Below, piece after piece: positions 6,461 to 12,472 of a DNA stretch of 20,815 nucleotides (the first letter of the stretch is position 1; each line of letters starts with the position of its first letter). This DNA comes from Cyanobacteria bacterium UBA1221 (GTDB lineage: Bacteria > Cyanobacteriota > Vampirovibrionia > Gastranaerophilales > Gastranaerophilaceae). The position numbers and the translations under genes are program-made. The stretch is taken from contig DBXD01000009.1 in NCBI GenBank assembly GCA_002309425.1, positions 35,285 through 56,099 of the forward strand. Direction: 5' to 3'. A model generated the notes under the pieces. It saw nothing but the letters and a program-made list of their open reading frames with translations. It searched no databases and was not told the DNA's origin.

Positions 6461-7018
6461 ATGACAAAAACAGAAAGTTTAAAAACAAAATACGATAAGG
6501 AAGTTAAAAAAGCTTTAAAAGAGAAATTCGGTTACAAAAACGATTTACAGGTTCCAAAATTAGTTAAAATCGTTTTAAATATGGGTGTTGGTGAGGCTTC
6601 TCACAACTCAAAGATTGCCGAAGCTATTGAAGCTCAATTAACTAAAATTGCAGGTCAAAAATGTGTTGTAACAAAAGCTAAAAAATCAATCGCATCTTAC
6701 AAGTTAAGAGAAGGGATGCCGGTTGGTGCTATGGCAACACTCAGAGGAGAAAGAATGTATGATTTCTTGCAAAAGTTAATCTGCGTTGTATTCCCTCGTA
6801 TTCGTGACTTCAGAGGTATTAGTGCAAAAGCATTTGACGGACGTGGTAATTATACACTCGGTCTGAAAGAGCAATCACTCTTCCCTGAAATTACGTATGA
6901 AGAAGTTGATCTTGTAAAAGGTATGAACGTTTCAATTATTACAACTGCTGAAACTGATGATGAAGCAAGAGAATTATTGAGATTATTAGGTATGCCTTTC
7001 AAAGGAATGAATAAGTAA
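6461..7018 (+). CDS. rplE: 50S ribosomal protein L5
   Basis: L5 binds 5S rRNA in the central protuberance and contacts P-site tRNA. The 185-residue protein has VPKLVKIVLNMGVGEASHN near the N-terminus, AKKSIASYKLREGMPVGAMA, TLRGERMYDFLQKLICVVFP, RIRDFRGISAKAFDGRGNYT and LGLKEQSLFPEITYEEVD, all standard L5 blocks, and ends in ELLRLLGMPFK. GAGGAAAAC precedes the ATG. rpsN follows after only 16 nt with a GGAG site. Confidence 0.98.
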   Translation: MTKTESLKTKYDKEVKKALKEKFGYKNDLQVPKLVKIVLNMGVGEASHNSKIAEAIEAQLTKIAGQKCVVTKAKKSIASYKLREGMPVGAMATLRGERMYDFLQKLICVVFPRIRDFRGISAKAFDGRGNYTLGLKEQSLFPEITYEEVDLVKGMNVSIITTAETDDEARELLRLLGMPFKGMNK

Positions 7019-7034
7019 AAAGGAGAAATAGTTC

Positions 7035-7241
7035 ATGGCTAAAAAAGCGATGATAGACAAAGAACTAAAAAGAGAAGCTCTCGTAGCAGCAGGAAAATAT
7101 CCGGCAGTAAGACTTCATAACAGATGTTCAATCTGCGGACGTCCTCACGGCTATCACAGAGATTTCGGTCTTTGCAGAATTTGTCTTAGAAAAATGGCAC
7201 ACGAAGGTTTACTTCCGGGTGTTACAAAAGCAAGCTGGTAA
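7035..7241 (+). CDS. rpsN: 30S ribosomal protein S14, zinc-binding type
   Basis: S14 sits in the small-subunit head near the A site. The 68-residue product is the short, zinc-type form: C31/C34 and C47/C50 (RCSICGRPHGYHRDFGLCRI) form the Zn site, and it ends PGVTKASW as in other type-Z S14. The N-terminus is a few residues longer than the common 61-aa form. AAAGGAGAAATAG precedes the ATG. It is the last gene of the operon here: a 14-bp hairpin and a strong terminator follow in place of the usual rpsH. Confidence 0.97.
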   Translation: MAKKAMIDKELKREALVAAGKYPAVRLHNRCSICGRPHGYHRDFGLCRICLRKMAHEGLLPGVTKASW

Positions 7242-7244
7242 GTT

Positions 7245-7281
7245 CAATGTCATTCCAAACTAAAATTTGGATATGACATTG
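7245..7281 (+). other. long hairpin just after the rpsN stop
   Basis: CAATGTCAT 7245-7253 pairs with ATGACATTG 7273-7281, and CCAAA 7255-7259 with TTTGG 7266-7270, giving 14 bp with a small internal loop (T opposite AT) and a 6-nt loop. No T-tract follows, and the real terminator is about 55 nt further on. It may protect the 3' end or be a processing site. Confidence 0.55.
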
Positions 7282-7300
7282 GTAGACCATGCTTATGAAA

Positions 7301-7325
7301 TATACGTATAGTTTTAATATTAAAA
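7301..7325. other. two adjacent palindromes before the terminator
   Basis: TATACGTATA (7301-7310) and TTTTAATATTAAAA (7312-7325) are perfect palindromes separated by one base. They lie in the 3' untranslated region of the ribosomal operon. AT-rich palindromes arise easily by chance; no function is assigned. Confidence 0.3.
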
Positions 7326-7335
7326 TTAACAATTT

Positions 7336-7370
7336 AAAAAAGAGTTCGGTCAGCTGCCGAACTCTTTTTT
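7336..7370. terminator. bidirectional intrinsic terminator
   Basis: AGAGTTCGG 7341-7349 pairs with CCGAACTCT 7357-7365 around a 7-nt loop, flanked by an A-run (7336-7340) on the left and a T-run (7366-7372) on the right. Transcripts from either strand would therefore end in a stable stem plus U-tract. It serves both the ribosomal operon (+) and the convergent ctpA gene (-), whose stop codon is at 7380. Confidence 0.9.
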
Positions 7371-7379
7371 TATCAAAAA

Positions 7380-8606
7380 TTAATTCTGACTTATCATCTT
7401 TGTCAAGATATTACGTGCGGCATTAAGTTGCACGTCCTCCTGATTTCTGATGTTTTTTTCGGTAAAATGGACTTCGTAATCTGGTTCAATACCTTTTTTA
7501 TTAATATCAGTACCTGACGGAGTTAAATATTTTGCGATTGTAAGATTCAAACCTGTTTCATTCTCCAACGGAATAATTTTTTGAACCATACCTTTACCAT
7601 ACGTTCTTGTACCTATAAGTTTTGCTCTGTTATAGTCTTTCATTGCACCTGAAAATATCTCGCTTGCGCTCGCACTTGCACCGTCAACCAAAATTACCAC
7701 AGGTTTTTTTATTTCAAAATCAGTTGCCTGAGCCTGTATATCATATTTATAACCGTTTCTGCCGACTATACTGACAAGGTTCCCCTCAGGAATGAATAAA
7801 TTTGCAATAAAGATAGCATTAGGTAAAAGTCCGCCTGTATTCCCTCTTAAATCTATGACAAGACCTTCCGTATCTTTTGTTTTTTCCGCAGCTTCCAAAA
7901 ACTCATTCGGAGTAGTTGAGCCGATAAAGCTGCTGATTTGAATATATCCGATTTTATCTTTAACCGAACTTTTTACCGTTTTTATTTTTATTTCTTTTCT
8001 GACAATTTTTTTGATAAATTTGTCACTATTTCTTAATATTGTGAGCTGAACCACAGTATTTACAGGTCCTCTGACAAGATTTGCCACTTCGGATACCGAT
8101 AATCCGCTCGCATCCTTACCGTCAATATCCAAAATAATATCCCCTGCCTGCAAATTAGATACCTGAGCAGGTGTACCTTCTATGACGTTTACAATTTCTA
8201 TTTTTCCTGAAATTGAAGCTATATTAACACCTATACCATATATTCTCGAATTTATTGATGTATTTTGATCGCTATATTCTTCTTTATTCATGTACCTCGA
8301 ATACGGGTCATTAAGACTTGCAAGCATGGTGTCAATTGCCACTTTTGCATCTTCATCATTTTTAATTTTATTGTAATAATGATGTTTCCACCTTGACCAG
8401 TCCTGCCCGTTCATTGTCGGGTCATAATAATTTTTTCGAACCAGATTCCATGTATTATCTACCAGTTTTTGTGAAGATACAAACTCATGATTTATCAATT
8501 CGTCATCACGGGTCGCAACAGGATTATTAACGACCATGAACACTTTATTTAAGCAAAATAAAGCAACCGCAATAATGATAAATATATAAACTTTTGTACT
8601 CTTCAT
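7380..8606 (-). CDS. ctpA: C-terminal processing protease, S41 family (CtpA-like)
   Basis: A periplasmic, membrane-anchored serine protease that trims or degrades envelope proteins. From the start chosen here (MKSTKVYIFIIIAVALFCLN) a signal anchor is followed by an N-terminal helical region, a PDZ domain (GIGVNIASISGKIEIV ... GTPAQVSNLQAGDIILDIDG) and the S41 catalytic core. That core has IDLRGNTGG, the nucleophile motif DGASASASEIFSGAM and the catalytic lysine in GTRTYGKGMVQ. About 408 aa, normal for CtpA. Upstream in-frame starts at 8621 (ATG) and 8624 (TTG) exist but lack a ribosome-binding site. I prefer the ATG at 8606 because a promoter -10 box ends 6 nt before it. It converges on the ribosomal operon and shares its terminator. 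Confidence 0.93.
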   Translation of the reverse strand: MKSTKVYIFIIIAVALFCLNKVFMVVNNPVATRDDELINHEFVSSQKLVDNTWNLVRKNYYDPTMNGQDWSRWKHHYYNKIKNDEDAKVAIDTMLASLNDPYSRYMNKEEYSDQNTSINSRIYGIGVNIASISGKIEIVNVIEGTPAQVSNLQAGDIILDIDGKDASGLSVSEVANLVRGPVNTVVQLTILRNSDKFIKKIVRKEIKIKTVKSSVKDKIGYIQISSFIGSTTPNEFLEAAEKTKDTEGLVIDLRGNTGGLLPNAIFIANLFIPEGNLVSIVGRNGYKYDIQAQATDFEIKKPVVILVDGASASASEIFSGAMKDYNRAKLIGTRTYGKGMVQKIIPLENETGLNLTIAKYLTPSGTDINKKGIEPDYEVHFTEKNIRNQEDVQLNAARNILTKMISQN

Positions 8607-8612
8607 ACCAGT

Positions 8613-8641
8613 ATTAAACATCAATAAGATTTCATAATCAA
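8613..8641 (-). promoter_or_regulatory. candidate promoter giving leaderless ctpA mRNA
   Basis: On the minus strand, TTGATT (8636-8641) and TTTAAT (8613-8618) are 17 nt apart, and the -10 box is followed by exactly 6 nt and then ATG (8606-8604). Transcription would start at or beside that A. No Shine-Dalgarno sequence is visible before this ATG or those upstream. The hexamers match consensus at 4/6 and 5/6. Confidence 0.4.
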
Positions 8642-8678
8642 TATACTTTTTAAGTAGTTCTTTTAACTATTCATTTTT

Positions 8679-9350
8679 TTACAAATCTTCAAAGCCCGGT
8701 GAAGTCTGAGGTAAACCTTTGTAACCGGGGTTTATTTTTATTTCCTTTTTAATGTATTTATTTGTCTGATTACCTTTATCAAACATTTTCTTTAGGTTAT
8801 TTTCTCTTTTAACAAGCGGATGAATATCTTTTTCGCAATCAGGATATGAGCGCAAAATCTCACTCCAAACGACAGCTTCCATAGTCCAGGCATAGGTTTC
8901 TTCCGCAATAGAATTTGTCTCATCCTGATGAAGGGCTTCGTGGGAAAGTAGTGCCGCCAAGGCCTGAGGCGGAGCATCCTTGTGTTTTGCATTTATATAT
9001 ATAAACAAATTTTTCCCCTTTTTCCAGCCCAGTGCATCAAAATTTGAATAATCCATATTTATTTCACTGAGATTACGAAATTCAACTTTCATTGGGCGCT
9101 GACTCAGATTGCTGCCCATAATAGCATTTCTGGAATAATCCCCGCTGGTATCCTTCATCATATCTAAGGCCACCATAACCACAGGGTCTTTGCTCACAGC
9201 CTTATAAAGCGGCATTATTTGTTCCACATACGTTTTGTCATACTTTTCGGGGAAATTATCCGGAATAATAATATTTTCCGATGCCGCAACCCGGTGCTGA
9301 ATTGCCATAACAATTATAAACAGGGTCAATAATATTTTTCTGAAATCCAT
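8679..9350 (-). CDS. secreted HExxH protein, putative zinc metallopeptidase
   Basis: I do not recognise a named family. The 223-residue product has a signal peptide (MDFRKILLTLFIIVMAIQHRVAAS) and one clear motif, LAALLSHEALHQDETNSIAE, with H137-E-A-L-H141 and acidic residues E150/E151 nine to ten positions later. HExxH plus a downstream Glu is the gluzincin-type zinc-protease arrangement. The N-terminal half (residues 25-110) has no feature I can place; the C-terminus is lysine-rich and probably flexible. A good ribosome-binding site (GGAGAG) lies 8 nt before the ATG, and a near-consensus promoter lies upstream. It precedes ctpA in the same direction by about 70 nt, so both may act on envelope proteins; that is inference. 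Confidence 0.75.
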   Translation of the reverse strand: MDFRKILLTLFIIVMAIQHRVAASENIIIPDNFPEKYDKTYVEQIMPLYKAVSKDPVVMVALDMMKDTSGDYSRNAIMGSNLSQRPMKVEFRNLSEINMDYSNFDALGWKKGKNLFIYINAKHKDAPPQALAALLSHEALHQDETNSIAEETYAWTMEAVVWSEILRSYPDCEKDIHPLVKRENNLKKMFDKGNQTNKYIKKEIKINPGYKGLPQTSPGFEDL

Positions 9351-9391
9351 TTATCACTCTCCGCCATTCTACATATTTGACTAATATTTAC

Positions 9392-9419
9392 ATTATACTG
9401 ATATTTATTTTTTCGTCAA
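9392..9419 (-). promoter_or_regulatory. sigma70-type promoter for the HExxH gene
   Basis: Minus strand: TTGACG (9414-9419), 16-nt spacer, TATAAT (9392-9397). The start would be near 9385, giving a leader of about 35 nt that contains GGAGAG before the ATG at 9350. Sits in the gap after the TPR gene. Confidence 0.65.
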
Positions 9420-9429
9420 ATTAAAAACC

Positions 9430-11004
9430 TTATTTTCTGGATAAAGCAGCATATTTTTTGTACAAAATTTTATACTCTTCCGAATCACATATACTTTCCG
9501 CTTCCTTTGCGTACTCAAAAGCCGTTTTATAGTCATCAAGTAATTCGTACAATTTTGCCGTTTCCGCATAATACTTCGGATTATTGACGTCATGCAATAT
9601 CGCCCGTTTCATACATTCCAAAGCTTCATCCAAATCATTTTCCATTTTCCTTGCAAGGGCAAGAAAATAATAACCCTGAGCACAGTTTATATCAATAGCA
9701 AGAATATTTTGGGCATAATTCTTCAGCTTTTCTTCATCTTCTGCAGCCAGGGCAGCATATGCACCTGAAATATACCCCGCAATATAATTCTCATCAGCAT
9801 TTACAATGTCATCCGCAATACTCATTGCTTTTTGATAATCTTTACGGCATACGTATAAATCACACATATCACACTTATGACTGAGGTTTTCAGGATTTCT
9901 TTCAATAACTTTTGCCAGATACTTTTCAGCCAAATCATATTTACCCAAATCTTTTTCTATCAAAGCAAATGTGCATAATGTATAATCATCATCATATCCG
10001 TTCTCGATATTTGAGAGAATTACCTTTTCCGCATCTAAAATATTTCCTTTATTAAATAGTAATAAGCTTTTTATAACATTTGCACCGGGATGATTAGGTT
10101 CTTTTGAAAGAATTATCTCAATCTCACTCTGAGCCTTGTCAAATTGCGAATTATTTATATACAAATACGCCAGAGAGTATCTGTAATCAAGATTTTCGGG
10201 AGCATGCATAATTGCGTTTTTATATGCGGATACGGCTTCTTCAAGCCATCCGTTCAAAAAATACGCATTACCAAGGTTGTAATAATATTTTGCATTATGC
10301 TTATCAATATTTATTGCTTTTGAAAAAAACTTAACCGCTTCAACAAAATCCATTCTGTCCAGTGCAAAAAGACCCTTATAATTTTGTACGTCAGGATTAT
10401 GAGTATTATTATCGAAATTTTCAAACAGCTCCAAAGCCTCGTCCTGTTTTCCGGAATCGTACAATATTTGCCCTTTTAAAACAATATATTCTTCATTTTC
10501 CGGCTCTTTTTCCAATGCCATTTCTACATAGCGCAAGGAATTTTCCGTATCATTTTTTTTATGCAAAATTTTTGCATACTCATACAAACAGTTTGGATTC
10601 CCCGCTATTTGGTCTTTATATATTTCTATGTCATCATATAATCCGAGCAAACCATATATTCTAATTAAATTTGCCAAATTCTTATCATTTTTTTCAACAG
10701 AATATAATTTTTCTGCCGTTTCTTTTGCCGAATATAAGTTATTTTGATTTAAATATATTTTTTCTAATAAATTTAAAGCCTGAATATTATTTGGTTCAAA
10801 TGAAAGAATTTGCTCAGGATACTGAATTGCCCGGGTATAATTTTCCATCAGAAAATATACTTCACCAAGCTGATACATAATATCAATATTATCAGGTTCA
10901 AGGTTCAAAGCCTTATAAAGCATTTCAACAGCTTGTTTATAACATTCCTGCTCTCTCAGTTCAAAAGCTCTTTTTATATAATTTAGAATTTCTTCATTTT
11001 CCAT
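9430..11004 (-). CDS. tetratricopeptide-repeat protein
   Basis: A 524-residue protein made almost entirely of TPR helical pairs, about a dozen, from AVEMLYKALNLEPDNIDIMY near the N-terminus through AVKFFSKAINIDKHNAKYYY, AVSAYKNAIMHAPENLDYRY and ALECMKRAILHDVNNPKYYA to the C-terminus. Repeats show the usual A-x-x-x-x-x-A-I-x-x-x-P-x-N spacing. There is no signal peptide or membrane segment, so it is probably a cytoplasmic scaffold. It starts 12 nt after the FtsL/DivIC-like gene with a weak GGTGA site, so the two are probably co-transcribed. Partner proteins cannot be named from sequence. Composition is strongly acidic with many E, N and Y residues. Confidence 0.85.
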   Translation of the reverse strand: MENEEILNYIKRAFELREQECYKQAVEMLYKALNLEPDNIDIMYQLGEVYFLMENYTRAIQYPEQILSFEPNNIQALNLLEKIYLNQNNLYSAKETAEKLYSVEKNDKNLANLIRIYGLLGLYDDIEIYKDQIAGNPNCLYEYAKILHKKNDTENSLRYVEMALEKEPENEEYIVLKGQILYDSGKQDEALELFENFDNNTHNPDVQNYKGLFALDRMDFVEAVKFFSKAINIDKHNAKYYYNLGNAYFLNGWLEEAVSAYKNAIMHAPENLDYRYSLAYLYINNSQFDKAQSEIEIILSKEPNHPGANVIKSLLLFNKGNILDAEKVILSNIENGYDDDYTLCTFALIEKDLGKYDLAEKYLAKVIERNPENLSHKCDMCDLYVCRKDYQKAMSIADDIVNADENYIAGYISGAYAALAAEDEEKLKNYAQNILAIDINCAQGYYFLALARKMENDLDEALECMKRAILHDVNNPKYYAETAKLYELLDDYKTAFEYAKEAESICDSEEYKILYKKYAALSRK

Positions 11005-11016
11005 TTATCACCAATA

Positions 11017-11457
11017 CTATTTCTTTTTACTTTTGTTTTGAGGCGGTTGTTTCGGCTGACTTTTATTTATTATAACCAAAATTTCTTTATTTCCGGCCAT
11101 CTTCAAATTGTTACGTGCTATTTCTTCGAGGCTTGAAGCTTTTGAAAAGAGTTTTATATCATTTTTCAGGTCTTTATTGCGCTGCTCTGCTTCATCCCGA
11201 ACTTTTGTCATTGTTTTTATCTTACTTCTGTATGCAATTATTTTTGAAGTATTCAGTATTACGCTAAAACCTACCTGAATAAGACAAAATAACAAAACAA
11301 ATGTCAAAAAAGAGTAGTAAAAAGCAATTTTACGTTTATGTTTTTTAGATTTGTCCTTAACTTTTTTTGCGATATTATGATTCAGCAACAAATCCTCACC
11401 GGCATTATCCTGCATGCCGGATGGTATATTGTTATTTTCTTGCTGCAAATTTTCCAT
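11017..11457 (-). CDS. FtsL/DivIC/FtsB-like septum formation initiator protein
   Basis: A 146-residue bitopic membrane protein. Residues 1-43 are a cytoplasmic, lysine-rich N-terminus, 44-68 a transmembrane helix (AFYYSFLTFVLLFCLIQVGF), 70-105 a predicted coiled coil, and 108-130 the motif SLEEIARNNLKMAGNKEILV, which resembles the conserved end of DivIC/FtsB proteins. These form the FtsQ-B-L type divisome complex. The C-terminus is a Lys/Pro/Gln tail. AGGAG lies 7 nt before the ATG and a TATAAT promoter just upstream. It heads a likely two-gene unit with the TPR protein. FtsL and FtsB/DivIC cannot be told apart on this evidence. Confidence 0.75.
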   Translation of the reverse strand: MENLQQENNNIPSGMQDNAGEDLLLNHNIAKKVKDKSKKHKRKIAFYYSFLTFVLLFCLIQVGFSVILNTSKIIAYRSKIKTMTKVRDEAEQRNKDLKNDIKLFSKASSLEEIARNNLKMAGNKEILVIINKSQPKQPPQNKSKKK

Positions 11458-11475
11458 TGCCTGACTCCTAAAACT

Positions 11476-11504
11476 ATTATATTAGAAATTTAAGCAACTG
11501 TCTA
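11476..11504 (-). promoter_or_regulatory. promoter for the FtsL/DivIC-like gene
   Basis: Minus strand: TAGACA (11499-11504), 17-nt spacer, TATAAT (11476-11481). The start near 11469 leaves a leader of about 12 nt containing AGGAG before the ATG at 11457. It lies in the 55-nt gap after the beta-barrel gene. Confidence 0.6.
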
Positions 11505-11512
11505 TACTTATT

Positions 11513-12424
11513 TTACCATTTATACTGTGTTGAAAATTTTACCTGAGATCGGAGAAGCACACTGTTTTCATCAAATATTTGTCCCGCACCGAATTCAAAT
11601 CTGACCTTATCATCAATACAAGGCTTTATAGATAAAACAACTTCGTTCTTCCTGCGGTTCCTTGTTATATCCGATGTTAATATATCCCTTATGGAAATAT
11701 GTCTGCTCAATTTTATTTCAGGGCTAAATGAAAATTTATCTATATTATCAGAATAAGAAACCCCTGAAACTTTATCATACGATGTACTAAGTGCAAAATA
11801 TCTGTTCTCATACTTTGTGAAAAAAGATGCAGTAAAGCCTAAATCAGCATAATCAATACTTTCATTATATGAAGTTCCGACAGAAAATCCGCCCTGCTTC
11901 AACTCTGTTGAAAAATCCAACGGTGCAATATTGTATTGCAAGTCAGAAGATCTGCCGTATATATTTCTTGAAAAAGTCGTATTCGGCAAATTCGCACTAT
12001 TTTTGTATATTTTTTTTGATTGAAATTTCTGAGGAACTCTTATATTCAGAGCCATTGTATTATCACTATTTTTAAGCCCAATTGCATCACTGTCATCAAT
12101 ATAGTCCAAATACCCTTTTAGCTGAACGGTATCATAATTTGCAACGTACAAATCATCAACATAGCCATAAGTATTATCATTCACAGAATCATAATCATAC
12201 CCGTATATGTTATCCTCTGTTGCGGTTGAGGATTCGTCATCATCCGGAGTTTGCCAAATAAAAATACTCGGCAAAATCGGGTCGGCCTGAGTTTCACTCG
12301 GTTCATTTTCCGATTGTATAATGCCCGGATTTACCTCTTTTGTATTATCTTTGGCAAATGTATAACCGGAACCGGTTACAATGGCTGCAACCAATATTAA
12401 AGTTATAAATAAAACTCTCCTCAT
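11513..12424 (-). CDS. predicted outer-membrane beta-barrel protein, family not recognised
   Basis: The 303-residue product has a signal peptide (about residues 1-24, ...GYTFA before KDN). Residues 25-110 form an acidic, tyrosine-rich segment with a repeated NIYGYD/NTYGYV pattern, probably disordered and exposed. Residues from about 160 to 303 alternate polar and hydrophobic positions (GGFSVGTSYN, YADLGFTASFFTKYENRYFA, KFSFSPEIKLSR, VRFEFGAGQIF) and end VKFSTQYKW, an aromatic C-terminus like the signal read by BamA. I name no function. It follows the FlhA-like gene in the same direction but has its own promoter, whose -10 box ends 6 nt before the ATG with no Shine-Dalgarno sequence. Confidence 0.7.
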   Translation of the reverse strand: MRRVLFITLILVAAIVTGSGYTFAKDNTKEVNPGIIQSENEPSETQADPILPSIFIWQTPDDDESSTATEDNIYGYDYDSVNDNTYGYVDDLYVANYDTVQLKGYLDYIDDSDAIGLKNSDNTMALNIRVPQKFQSKKIYKNSANLPNTTFSRNIYGRSSDLQYNIAPLDFSTELKQGGFSVGTSYNESIDYADLGFTASFFTKYENRYFALSTSYDKVSGVSYSDNIDKFSFSPEIKLSRHISIRDILTSDITRNRRKNEVVLSIKPCIDDKVRFEFGAGQIFDENSVLLRSQVKFSTQYKW

Positions 12425-12430
12425 AATTTT

Positions 12431-12459
12431 ATTTTATTCCACAAAATAATAATCGTCAA
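12431..12459 (-). promoter_or_regulatory. promoter giving leaderless mRNA of the beta-barrel gene
   Basis: Minus strand: TTGACG (12454-12459), 17-nt spacer, TAAAAT (12431-12436), then AAAATT and the ATG at 12424. Both hexamers are 5/6 matches at optimal spacing, and the predicted start coincides with the A of the ATG. The stretch before the ATG has no purine-rich Shine-Dalgarno site. Confidence 0.6.
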
Positions 12460-12472
12460 ACGTTAGTCATTA

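Noticed and set aside
7301..7325. Tandem palindromes as a recombination or attachment site
   Set aside because: Short AT-rich palindromes with no integrase, tRNA or duplicated copy nearby.
10362..10880. Plus-strand open frames inside the TPR gene
   Set aside because: Phenylalanine/tyrosine-rich translations typical of the reverse complement of an acidic TPR protein; no ribosome-binding sites.
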